From: Anaerolineae bacterium
Lineage (GTDB): Bacteria; Chloroflexota; Anaerolineae; JAFGEY01
NCBI GenBank assembly: GCA_016929775.1
Contig: JAFGIE010000017.1
Location: 1-20,912 of the forward strand
DNA: 20,912 bases
Direction of reading: 5' to 3'
Part shown: positions 9,196 to 16,962 of the stretch, in pieces
How positions within the stretch are numbered: the first letter of the stretch is position 1
How the letters are laid out: every line of letters begins with the position of its first letter
The notes under the pieces: generated by a model
What the model was told of the DNA's origin: nothing
Database searches by the model: none
The model's input: the letters and a program-made list of their open reading frames with translations, nothing else
Translations under genes and position numbers: made by a program

Positions 9196-10776
9196 ATGTC
9201 CGAGCAACCCGACATCGTAGACCTGTTGATCCTAGGCAGCGGGATCGCCGGCTGCACCGCGGCGTTGGAAGCCGCACGTCACCCCAACCTAGAGATCGTG
9301 GTCGTGACCTCGGCAGACGTGGCAGAGGAGACCAATACCTACTATGCACAGGGCGGGATCATCGGGCGCGGGCCCGATGACTCGCCCGCGCTCCTCATGG
9401 AGGACCTATACCGCGCCGGGGACCAAGCCAACTATTTCCCCGCGGTCGAGTTGCTAGCACAGGAAGGACCCCGCCTACTGCGCGAGTACCTGATCGACTT
9501 GGCTGGGGTAGCATTCGACACACGCGAGAACGGCGAGCTCGCCTTTGCGCGCGAGGCATCGCATTCGACGGAGCGCATCCTCCACGTCGGGGACGCAACG
9601 GGACGCGTGATCGAGGAAGCGCTGATCGCCGCCCTCCGCAGCCGGGCGAACGTCACGCTGCTGACGCGCCACACCGCTGTGGACCTGATCACCCCGTCGC
9701 ACCACTCACGCAACCCGCGCGACGTGTACGCGCCGCTGCACTGCGTCGGCGCGTACGTGCTGGACCAAGAGACGGGTCAAGTGCGCCGCATCATCGCGCG
9801 CAAGACCGTGCTGGCGACAGGCGGGCTGGGGCAGATCTTTTTGCACACCACCAACCCCAAGGGAGCGCGGGGGGATGGGCTGGCGATGGCCTACCGGGCG
9901 GGTGCGCGGATCATCAATGCCGAGTACGTCCAGTTCCATCCGACGGCGTTCTATCGACGCGGCGCCCCCCGTTTCCTGATCAGCGAAGCCGTGCGCGGCG
10001 AGGGCGCGCGGCTGTTGAACGACGCCGGTGAGCCGTTCATGGAGCGCTACGCTCCCGAGTGGAAAGACCTCGCCCCGCGCGACGTCGTGGCGCGCTCGAT
10101 CCACCTCGAGCTGATCGACCGTGCGATCAGCAATGCCTACCTCGACCTGCGCTCGGCTATGCCGCCCGACCGGATCCGCGAGCGGTTCCCGACGATCTAT
10201 GAGACTTGTCTGACGTACGGCGTGGACATCACCCGCGATCTGATCCCGGTCGTGCCGGCGGTGCACTATTTCTGCGGCGGGGTATGGGTCGACGAGTGGG
10301 GAGAGACCACGATCCGCGACCTGTACGCAGCCGGAGAGGTCAGCTGTACCGGCGTGCATGGGGCAAACCGCCTTGGCAGCGCGTCGCTGCTGGAAGGGGT
10401 GGTATGGGGCTCGCGCGCCGCACAGCACGCCGTCGCGCACCTCGGCGATGGCATGGTCTCCGACCCGGCGAACATCCCCCCCTGGGACGACTCGGAGGCG
10501 TACTATGCCACCGACCCGGCGCTCTTTCAGCAGGACATGGAGACGATCCGCCGCACCATGTGGTACTATGTGGGACTGATCCGCGCGACGTACCGGCTGC
10601 GGCGGGCGATCGATGACCTGCGGCACATGCAGCGCGAGATCGACTTTTTCTACCGCCACACGCACCTGAGCAACGATCTGGTCGGCCTGCGCAACGTGGT
10701 ACAGGTCGCCCTGATCATCGCGCGCGCCGCGTGGGAGAACAAGACGTCGCGCGGCTGTCACTACCGTGAGGATTGA
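9196..10776 (+). CDS. nadB: L-aspartate oxidase
   Basis: FAD enzyme of the succinate dehydrogenase/fumarate reductase flavoprotein family that oxidises L-aspartate to iminoaspartate for NadA. Length is 526 residues. The Rossmann FAD-binding motif LGSGIAGCTAA is at 13-23, followed by TYYAQGGI (48-55) and HSTERILHVGDATG near 117-130. ATGGLGQIF, QFHPTAFY, the active-site ISEAVRGEGARLLN, and FAD-binding LYAAGEVSCTGVHGANRLG followed by SASLLEG complete the family pattern. The C-terminal helical domain is present. It starts nine bases after nadA, and purQ begins three bases after its stop, so nad and pur genes are probably translated from one message. Confidence 0.96.
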   Translation: MSEQPDIVDLLILGSGIAGCTAALEAARHPNLEIVVVTSADVAEETNTYYAQGGIIGRGPDDSPALLMEDLYRAGDQANYFPAVELLAQEGPRLLREYLIDLAGVAFDTRENGELAFAREASHSTERILHVGDATGRVIEEALIAALRSRANVTLLTRHTAVDLITPSHHSRNPRDVYAPLHCVGAYVLDQETGQVRRIIARKTVLATGGLGQIFLHTTNPKGARGDGLAMAYRAGARIINAEYVQFHPTAFYRRGAPRFLISEAVRGEGARLLNDAGEPFMERYAPEWKDLAPRDVVARSIHLELIDRAISNAYLDLRSAMPPDRIRERFPTIYETCLTYGVDITRDLIPVVPAVHYFCGGVWVDEWGETTIRDLYAAGEVSCTGVHGANRLGSASLLEGVVWGSRAAQHAVAHLGDGMVSDPANIPPWDDSEAYYATDPALFQQDMETIRRTMWYYVGLIRATYRLRRAIDDLRHMQREIDFFYRHTHLSNDLVGLRNVVQVALIIARAAWENKTSRGCHYRED

Positions 10777-10779
10777 GAC

Positions 10780-11574
10780 GTGAGCAAGCCATGCGCGCTG
10801 ATCTTGCACGCCACGGGCACGAACCGCGATCGCGAGGCGGCGCAAGCCTGCGCGGAGGCGGGCGGGCGCGCCGAGATCGTGCACGTCAACCAGTTGGGCG
10901 ATGGCTCGCGCCGCCTGAGCGACTACCAGATGCTGATCCTGCCCGGCGGCTTTTCCTACGGGGATGACCTGGGCGCCGGCAGGCTGTGGGCCAGTGACCT
11001 GAGCCACCTGATCCGCGATCAAGTCGCGCCCTTTATCCAAGCCGGGCGCCCCGTGATCGGGATTTGCAACGGCTTCCAGGCCCTGGTCAAGTCGGGATTC
11101 CTGCCGGGCGCACTGCCCGACCTGGCGCAAGACGGCAACGGCGCCTACGCCACGCTGACGCGCAACGCCTCGGTGCGCTTTGAGTGCCGCTGGGTGTGGT
11201 TGGAGCCCGACCCGGCGTCGCCCTGTGTCTTCACGCGCGGGCTGAGCGAGCGCATCTACTGCCCGGTCGCGCACGGAGAGGGGCGCTTTGTGCCGCGCGA
11301 CGAGAGGGTGCTGCGTGCGTTGACCGAACAGCGGCTGATCGCGCTGCGCTACGTGGCGCCCGGCGGCGGCGCAGCGACCTACCCGCACAACCCGAACGGT
11401 TCGGTGGCGGACATTGCCGGGATCTGCAGCGCCAGCGGCACGGTCTTTGGGCTGATGCCCCACCCCGAGGATCACATCTACCCCGAGCAGCACCCACGCT
11501 GGTCGCGCGGCGAACGAGGCCATCTCGGGTTGGCCCTGTTGGAAAACGGCATGCGCTATGCAGCCCAGCTCTAG
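10780..11574 (+). CDS. purQ: FGAM synthase glutaminase subunit
   Basis: Class I glutamine amidotransferase that supplies ammonia to PurL. Length is 264 residues, somewhat longer than the ~225-residue Bacillus type. The triad is visible: Cys96 in IGICNGFQAL, and His228 and Glu230 in GLMPHPED. LPGGFSYGDDLGAG (54-67) is the oxyanion-region signature of PurQ. It starts with GTG three bases after the nadB stop, with GAGG upstream. purQ sits about 5 kb from purL with nad genes between them, unlike the common purS-purQ-purL block. The PurS role is probably served by the N-terminal repeats of PurL. Confidence 0.95.
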   Translation: MSKPCALILHATGTNRDREAAQACAEAGGRAEIVHVNQLGDGSRRLSDYQMLILPGGFSYGDDLGAGRLWASDLSHLIRDQVAPFIQAGRPVIGICNGFQALVKSGFLPGALPDLAQDGNGAYATLTRNASVRFECRWVWLEPDPASPCVFTRGLSERIYCPVAHGEGRFVPRDERVLRALTEQRLIALRYVAPGGGAATYPHNPNGSVADIAGICSASGTVFGLMPHPEDHIYPEQHPRWSRGERGHLGLALLENGMRYAAQL

Positions 11575-11618
11575 GTCGCGGGCGCTGGGCACACGGAGGC
11601 TGCAACATTGAGGAGACC

Positions 11619-12584
11619 ATGCTAGACGACACGATCATCCGCTCCCTGATCCCATCCGCCTTTACCGGGATCGACCTGCCGGCGCTCGGCGGGCGACAGA
11701 GCGGCAAGGTCCGCGACTACTGGCAGGTCGATGGACGCCGGGTACTCGTCACCACCGACCGCCTCTCGGCATTCGACCGGATCTTGACCGCAGTGCCCTA
11801 CAAGGGGCAGGTGCTCAACCAGTTGAGCGCCTTCTGGTTCCAGCAGACGGGCGACCTGATCGGCAACCACGCCATCGCGATCCCCGACCCAAACGTGACC
11901 GTGGCGTACGAATGTGAGCCCTTCCCCGTCGAGGCCGTCGTACGCGGCTACATCAGCGGCGTGACCCAGACGGCGCTGTGGTACCGCTACTCGCTCGGCG
12001 AACGACAGATCTATGGCTACGCCTTTCCGGAGGGGATGACCAAGAACCAGCCCCTGCCCGAACCGATCATCACGCCGACGACCAAGGGACGCGCGGGCGA
12101 GCACGACGAGCGGATCACGTGCGCCGAGGTCCTCGAGCGGGGACTGCTCGACGCAGCGACGTGGGACGAGGTACAGGCTGCGGCGCTCGCCGTGTTCGTG
12201 CGCGGGCAGGCGATCGCCCTGCGCGGAGGGCTGATCCTGGTCGACACCAAGTACGAGTTCGGACGGGCGCCCGATGGGCGCGTGGTCCTGATCGACGAGG
12301 TGCACACGCCCGACAGCAGCCGCTTCTGGGTGGCAGACAGCTACGAGGCGCGCCTTGCCGCGGGACAAGAGCCGGACAACTTTGACAAAGAGTTCCTGCG
12401 CCTGTGGTATGCCGAGCGCGGCTACCGCGGGGATGGCGAACCGCCAGCGGCGAGCGAGGACCTGATCGTGCAAGTCAGCCAGCGGTATATCGCGTGCTAC
12501 GAAAAGCTGACCGGGCAGACGTTTGCGCCGGGGGCCTATCCGGTCGGCGCGCGCCTGCGGGCAGCCAACCTGCTGGGGACATAG
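11619..12584 (+). CDS. purC: SAICAR synthetase (longer, yeast-type form)
   Basis: Joins CAIR and aspartate using ATP to give SAICAR. The 321-residue protein belongs to the ~300-residue form that resembles yeast Ade1, rather than the ~240-residue E. coli form. Motifs: SGKVRD (28-33) in the ATP site, TDRLSAFD (46-53), VVRGY (107-111), GEHDE (160-164), DTKYEFG (209-215) and DEVHTPDSSRFW (226-237). The ATG at 11619 follows GAGGAG with a short gap of three bases; no better start lies nearby, and the open frame upstream overlaps purQ out of frame. It is the last gene before the 12642-12670 terminator. Confidence 0.96.
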   Translation: MLDDTIIRSLIPSAFTGIDLPALGGRQSGKVRDYWQVDGRRVLVTTDRLSAFDRILTAVPYKGQVLNQLSAFWFQQTGDLIGNHAIAIPDPNVTVAYECEPFPVEAVVRGYISGVTQTALWYRYSLGERQIYGYAFPEGMTKNQPLPEPIITPTTKGRAGEHDERITCAEVLERGLLDAATWDEVQAAALAVFVRGQAIALRGGLILVDTKYEFGRAPDGRVVLIDEVHTPDSSRFWVADSYEARLAAGQEPDNFDKEFLRLWYAERGYRGDGEPPAASEDLIVQVSQRYIACYEKLTGQTFAPGAYPVGARLRAANLLGT

Positions 12585-12641
12585 ATCGGCGCGCGCGAGA
12601 CAAGCCGTTCGCGGCGACATCCTGCCCTTCTCTAGGCAATG

Positions 12642-12670
12642 AGGCCGGGGGAAATGCCCCGGCCTTTCTT
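12642..12670 (+). terminator. Intrinsic terminator between purC and purE
   Basis: AGGCCGGGG (12642-12650) pairs perfectly with CCCCGGCCT (12657-12665) around GAAATG, followed by TTCTT. It lies 58 bases after the purC stop but only 17 bases before the purE ATG. No promoter fits between it and purE, so purE-purF-purD-purM transcription must pass it. It may be an attenuator or a partial, expression-tapering terminator. Confidence 0.85.
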
Positions 12671-12686
12671 ATGGGGGTGCAATGAC

Positions 12687-13175
12687 ATGCGATCTATCGT
12701 GATCTTGATGGGATCCAAGTCGGATCTGCCCTTCGTCGACCAGATCGTCGCCGCGCTCGACGCGCTCGGGATCCACGCCGAACTGCGGATCGCGTCAGCG
12801 CACAAGAGCGCGCGCTATCTGCTCGACGCCCTCGCGGCGTACGAGGCGCGCGGCGACGTCGGCGCATACATCACCGTCGCCGGGCGGAGCAACGCGCTGA
12901 GCGGGATGGTCGATGCCAACGTGACGGCGCCCGTGATCGCGTGTCCTCCCTACTCGGACAAGTACGCAGGAAGCGACCTCTACTCCTCGCTGCGCATGCC
13001 CTCGGGCGTGGCGCCGGCGGTGGTGCTCGAACCTGCGTCCGCAGCGCTCCTGGCAGCCAAGATCTTGGCGACCGGCGATCCCGAGCTGCGGGCACGGATC
13101 GCCTCGGCACAGCGCGCACAGACAGAGACCTTGATCGCGGCAGACAATGAACTGGCAGCAGCCCGTGACCGATAG
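12687..13175 (+). CDS. purE: AIR carboxylase, class II PurE
   Basis: 162-residue PurE-fold protein that makes CAIR. MGSKSD (8-13) is the phosphate/nucleotide loop. The class-defining segments differ from E. coli PurE: SAHK (37-40) instead of SAHR, AGRSN (65-69) instead of AGAGGAAH, CPP (86-88), and SSLRMPSG (100-107). These match what I recall of the AIR carboxylase domain of animal PAICS and of Treponema PurE, which use CO2 directly and do not need PurK. No purK is present in the window. The ATG at 12687 follows GGGGGTG seven bases upstream; an in-frame start at 12639 would cross the terminator. Class assignment is by motif, not by alignment. Confidence 0.92.
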   Translation: MRSIVILMGSKSDLPFVDQIVAALDALGIHAELRIASAHKSARYLLDALAAYEARGDVGAYITVAGRSNALSGMVDANVTAPVIACPPYSDKYAGSDLYSSLRMPSGVAPAVVLEPASAALLAAKILATGDPELRARIASAQRAQTETLIAADNELAAARDR

Positions 13176-13221
13176 TGCGACGATGGCGCCGCCCCGACGG
13201 CGGGCAGAGGTGAGGTGAGCG

Positions 13222-14628
13222 ATGACTGATCTCGAGGCGCCGCGCGAAGCGTGCGGTGTGTTCAGCATCTATGCCCCCGGTGTAGACGTGGCGCGCCTGA
13301 GCTTCTTTGCGCTCTATGCGCTGCAGCATCGGGGGCAGGAGAGCGCCGGGATCGCGACCAGCGATGGCAAGGTCGCCAATCTGCACAAGGGCATGGGCCT
13401 GGTGGCACAGGTGTTCACCGAGGAGAACCTGTTTCCCCTGCGCGGGCACCTGGCGATCGCCCAGAATCGCTACTCTACGAGCGGGGCATCCAAGCTGCGC
13501 AATGCCCAGCCCTACCTGATCGAGACGGCGCTGGGGCCGCTGGGCGTTGCGCACAATGGCAACCTGACCAACTCGCCGCAGCTGCGGCGCGAGCTGCTGC
13601 AGCGCGGCGTCGGCCTCTCTTCCTCCTCGGACAGCGAAGTGATCACGCAGATGCTCGCCGGGGCAGCGGGCAAGACCTGGGAGGATCGCCTGCGGATGTT
13701 CATGATCCAGGCCCGCGGCGCCTACTCGCTGACCATCCTGACCCGAGACGCCGTCTATGCCGTGCGTGACCCGTGGGGCTTTCGCCCGCTGTGCATCGGC
13801 AAGATGAACGGCGAAGGCTGGGTCGCCTCGTCCGAATCGTGCGCCCTGGGCACAGTCGGCGCAGAGTTCGTACGCGAGGTCAACCCCGGCGAGATCGTGT
13901 GCCTCGACGCGCGGGGCATCACGTCGCACTTTGGCGCTCCCCCCGCAGACCGTCCATCGCTGTGCATTTTCGAGTACATCTATTTCGCCCGTCCTGACTC
14001 GCTGCTCAGCGGGCAGTCGGTGCACCGAGTGCGGCGGCGCCTGGGCGCACAGCTGGCGCGCGAGCATCCGGTCGACGCCGACATGGTCATGGGCGTGCCC
14101 GACTCGGCTACGGCGCACGCGATCGGATACGCAGCTCAAGCCAAGATCCCGTATGGCGAGGGACTGATCAAGAACCGCTACATCGGTCGCACCTTCATCC
14201 AGCCCGACGACCGGCTGCGCCAGCGCGGCGTGGCGCTCAAGTACAACCCGCTGCCCGACTCGCTGGCGGGCAAGCGGATCATCTTGGTCGACGACTCGAT
14301 CGTGCGCGGCAACACGAGTGGGCCGATCGTGAGCCTGCTCCGCCAGGCGGGAGCGGCAGAGATCCACATGCGCGTCGCCTCGCCGCCCCTCATGCACCCC
14401 TGCTTCATGGGCGTCGACATGGCAACACGGCAAGAACTGATCGCCGCCAACAAGACGGTCCCCGAGATCGCGGCATACATCGGCGTGGACAGCCTCGAGT
14501 ACCTGTCGATCGACGGCATGGAGAAAGCGATCAACCGCCCGCTGGAGGGCCACTGTTCCGCGTGCTTCTCGGGCGACTATCCACTGCGCCTGGAAGAGAA
14601 CCTGATCAAGTTCTCACTGGAGGGCTAG
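13222..14628 (+). CDS. purF: Amidophosphoribosyltransferase (iron-sulfur, Bacillus type)
   Basis: First committed purine step: PRPP plus glutamine to phosphoribosylamine. Length is 468 residues. A ten-residue propeptide precedes the catalytic Cys11 (EACGVF), which becomes N-terminal after processing. The N-terminal nucleophile glutaminase has QHRGQESAG (35-43) and AHNGNL (110-115). The PRPP loop is VDDSIVRGNTS (356-366). Four cysteines at the positions of the [4Fe-4S] cluster of the Bacillus enzyme are present: Cys248 (CIFEYIYFARPDS), Cys393 (HPCFMG), Cys445 and Cys448 (CSACFSG). In that enzyme the cluster gives oxygen-sensitive stability. It starts 46 bases after purE, with GAGGTGAG upstream. 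Its stop codon directly abuts the ATG of purD-purM. Confidence 0.97.
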   Translation: MTDLEAPREACGVFSIYAPGVDVARLSFFALYALQHRGQESAGIATSDGKVANLHKGMGLVAQVFTEENLFPLRGHLAIAQNRYSTSGASKLRNAQPYLIETALGPLGVAHNGNLTNSPQLRRELLQRGVGLSSSSDSEVITQMLAGAAGKTWEDRLRMFMIQARGAYSLTILTRDAVYAVRDPWGFRPLCIGKMNGEGWVASSESCALGTVGAEFVREVNPGEIVCLDARGITSHFGAPPADRPSLCIFEYIYFARPDSLLSGQSVHRVRRRLGAQLAREHPVDADMVMGVPDSATAHAIGYAAQAKIPYGEGLIKNRYIGRTFIQPDDRLRQRGVALKYNPLPDSLAGKRIILVDDSIVRGNTSGPIVSLLRQAGAAEIHMRVASPPLMHPCFMGVDMATRQELIAANKTVPEIAAYIGVDSLEYLSIDGMEKAINRPLEGHCSACFSGDYPLRLEENLIKFSLEG

Positions 14629-16962
14629 ATGAAGATCCTGATCGTCGGTTCAGGTGGACGCGAGCACTGCTTGGCCTGGAAAATGGCCCAGTCGCCGCGC
14701 GTCGATCAGGTGTACGTGGCGCCGGGGAATGGCGGCACGACGTGGGCAGGCGCACGCCCGGGGAGAGCGGGCGCACAGAACGTCGCCATCGACGCACTGG
14801 ACATCGCGGGCCTATGCGCGTTCGTCAAAGCCGAAGGCGTGGACCTGACCGTGGTCGGCCCTGAGGCGCCTCTCGTCGCCGGCTTGGTCGACGCCTTCCA
14901 GGACGCAGGACACGCCGTCTTTGGGCCCACGCGCGCGGCTGCGCAACTCGAAGGCTCCAAGGCCTTCGCCAAACAGTTCATGCTCGCGCAGTCGATCCCG
15001 ACCGGGCGGGCTGAGACCTTCCGCGACTATGGCGCAGCGTTGGCCTACCTGCGCGAGGTCGGCGCGCCGATCGTCGTCAAGGCCAGTGGCCTGGCGGCGG
15101 GCAAGGGCGTCACCGTGTGCGCCACCGTCGCCGAGGCTGAGGCTGCGCTACATGCCGCCATGGTCGAACGCGCCTTTGGGGATGCGGGCAGCGAAGTGTT
15201 GATCGAGGAGCGGCTGACCGGGCAAGAGGCGTCGGTGCTTGCTTTCTGCGATGGGCGCACGGCGGTGCCCATGGTGGCTGCGCAGGACCACAAGGCTGCC
15301 TACGATGGAGACCGGGGGCCGAACACCGGCGGCATGGGCTGCTATGCTCCGGCGCCGCTCGTGACCCCCCAACTGATCGAGCAGGTGACCCGCCAGGTGC
15401 TGCAGCCAGCGCTCGACGGCATGCGCACGGCTGGGACGCCCTACGTGGGTGTGCTCTATGCCGGGCTCATGCTGAGCGTGGATGGGGTCCGGGTCCTCGA
15501 GTTCAACTGCCGCTTTGGCGACCCCGAGGCCCAGGTGATCCTGCCCCTCCTGCGCACCGACCTGGTCGACGTCCTGCTCGCCTGCGTGCACGGACGGCTC
15601 GACCCGATCGACGTCGTCTGGGACGACGGGTACGCCGCGTGCGTAGTCGTGGCCTCGGGCGGCTATCCAGGCGCCTACGAGACGGGGATCCCGGTTGCGG
15701 GCCTGGCGCGCGCGGCGCAGCAGCCCGGGATCGTCGTCTACCACGCCGGGACGCGACGCGAGCAGGACCAGGTCGTGACCAGCGGCGGACGGGTACTGGG
15801 GGTCAGCGCGACCGCGCCGACTCTGGCGGGCGCGCTAGAGAGAGCCTACGCCGGCGTCGCGCAGATCGACTTTGCCGGCATGCACTACCGCACAGACATC
15901 GGCGCCAAGGGCCTGGCGCACAGCACAGCCTCTGCGTATGCCGCAGCAGGAGTGGACATCGACCGCAAGATGGGCGCGATCGAGCGCATGAAAGAGGTCG
16001 TGCGCAAGACCTACTCGGACGCCGTGCTCGCCGGGATCGGGAACTTTGGCGGGCTGTATGACGCCGGCGTGCTGCACGCCGGGCAGCGCCCGGTGCTGGT
16101 CGCATCGACCGACGGCGTGGGCACCAAGACCAAGATCGCAGCCGCCATGGGCCGTTTCCGCGGGCTGGGCCACGACATCGTCAACCACTGTATCAACGAC
16201 ATCCTCGTGCAGGGCGCCCACCCCCTGTTCTTCATGGACTATATCGCCTCCTCGCAGCTCGACCCCGACATGCTGGTCGAGCTGGTCGCGGGCTGCGCCG
16301 AGGCATGCGCGGCGGCGGGGTGCGCGCTGCTGGGCGGAGAGACCGCCGAGATGCCCGGCGTCTACATGCCGGGCGAATTCGATCTCGTGGGCACGATCGT
16401 CGGTTGGGTCGAGCGAGAGGCGATCGTCGACGGGCATAGCGTCCGACCGGGGCAGGTCTGCCTTGGCCTGCCGAGCAGTGGCCTGCACACCAACGGGTAC
16501 TCGCTGGCGCGCCGGGTGTTTGTGGATAACTCGTGGGATAACCATGTAGAAGAGTTGGGGACAACACTGGGAGAAAGCCTGCTGGTTATCCACAGATCGT
16601 ACCTAAAATCTGTGGATAAAGTGCAGCAATTGGGGATAAACATAACGGCAATGGCCCACATCACCGGCGGCGGCTTCCCAGACAACCTGCCCCGCGTGAT
16701 CCCGCGCCATCTCGGCATCGCCCTAGACCGGAGCGCGTGGGAACCCCTGCCCATCTTTCGGCTGATCGAGGCGCAGGGCCAGATCGACCCGCTCGAGATG
16801 TACCGCGTGTTCAACATGGGGATGGGCATGGTCCTCTACCTGGAAGCGGACGACGCCCAGCGCGCGATCGACGCCCTGTCCGGCGAGTACCCAGAGGGAC
16901 CGCCGCGTGTGATCGGCGAGGTCGTGTCCTGGGACGGCGTCGGTCCGCAGGTGCGGCTATAG
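14629..16962 (+). CDS. purDM: Fused GAR synthetase / AIR synthetase (PurD-PurM)
   Basis: 777-residue bifunctional enzyme. Residues 1 to ~428 are PurD (phosphoribosylamine plus glycine to GAR): GSGGREH (7-13), the ATP-grasp core with PNTGGMG, and [13 protein letters not shown]. Residues ~435-777 are PurM (FGAM to AIR): YAAAGVDI near 437-444, DGVGTKTK (495-502), GGETAEMPG (569-577), [11 protein letters not shown] and MAHITGGGF. The junction is a short in-frame linker after the usual PurD end (HYRTDIG), with no stop and no good internal start, so I call a true fusion. It resembles the order in yeast Ade5,7 and animal GART. Within the PurM half, roughly residues 631-675 are encoded by AT-shifted DNA carrying DnaA boxes, and the usual PTRxY motif reads IHRSY (654-658). 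It starts directly after the purF stop. Its end overlaps the convergent minus-strand gene by six bases. Confidence 0.95.
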   Translation: MKILIVGSGGREHCLAWKMAQSPRVDQVYVAPGNGGTTWAGARPGRAGAQNVAIDALDIAGLCAFVKAEGVDLTVVGPEAPLVAGLVDAFQDAGHAVFGPTRAAAQLEGSKAFAKQFMLAQSIPTGRAETFRDYGAALAYLREVGAPIVVKASGLAAGKGVTVCATVAEAEAALHAAMVERAFGDAGSEVLIEERLTGQEASVLAFCDGRTAVPMVAAQDHKAAYDGDRGPNTGGMGCYAPAPLVTPQLIEQVTRQVLQPALDGMRTAGTPYVGVLYAGLMLSVDGVRVLEFNCRFGDPEAQVILPLLRTDLVDVLLACVHGRLDPIDVVWDDGYAACVVVASGGYPGAYETGIPVAGLARAAQQPGIVVYHAGTRREQDQVVTSGGRVLGVSATAPTLAGALERAYAGVAQIDFAGMHYRTDIGAKGLAHSTASAYAAAGVDIDRKMGAIERMKEVVRKTYSDAVLAGIGNFGGLYDAGVLHAGQRPVLVASTDGVGTKTKIAAAMGRFRGLGHDIVNHCINDILVQGAHPLFFMDYIASSQLDPDMLVELVAGCAEACAAAGCALLGGETAEMPGVYMPGEFDLVGTIVGWVEREAIVDGHSVRPGQVCLGLPSSGLHTNGYSLARRVFVDNSWDNHVEELGTTLGESLLVIHRSYLKSVDKVQQLGINITAMAHITGGGFPDNLPRVIPRHLGIALDRSAWEPLPIFRLIEAQGQIDPLEMYRVFNMGMGMVLYLEADDAQRAIDALSGEYPEGPPRVIGEVVSWDGVGPQVRL
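16521..16639. promoter_or_regulatory. Cluster of DnaA-box nonamers inside purD-purM
   Basis: Three perfect TTATCCACA boxes occur: minus strand 16521-16529, plus strand 16586-16594 and minus strand 16611-16619. A one-mismatch box is at 16631-16639 (minus, TTATCCCCA) and a two-mismatch box at 16556-16564 (minus, TTGTCCCCA). GTGGGATAA at 16533-16541 keeps only the GGATAA core. By hand count, 16519-16650 is about 45% G+C in a window of roughly two-thirds. In random unbiased sequence of this length, both strands together would give about 0.16 perfect nonamers. DnaA binding is inferred from the nonamer consensus. Confidence 0.7.
16586..16619. repeat. 12-bp perfect inverted repeat made of two opposed DnaA boxes
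   Basis: TTATCCACAGAT (16586-16597) and ATCTGTGGATAA (16608-16619) are exact reverse complements with a ten-base spacer. The symmetry extends three bases beyond the nonamer on each side, suggesting a paired protein-binding site. It lies in the PurM-encoding part of the fusion gene. Confidence 0.85.

Noticed and set aside
16519..16650. Frameshift or foreign insertion in purDM
   Set aside because: The frame stays open, segment length equals that of E. coli PurM, and conserved PurM motifs continue on both sides.
16519..16650. Calling this patch the chromosomal oriC
   Set aside because: No dnaA, dnaN or other origin-linked genes, no clear AT-rich unwinding element, and the whole patch is coding. 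Left as a DnaA-box cluster of unknown role.
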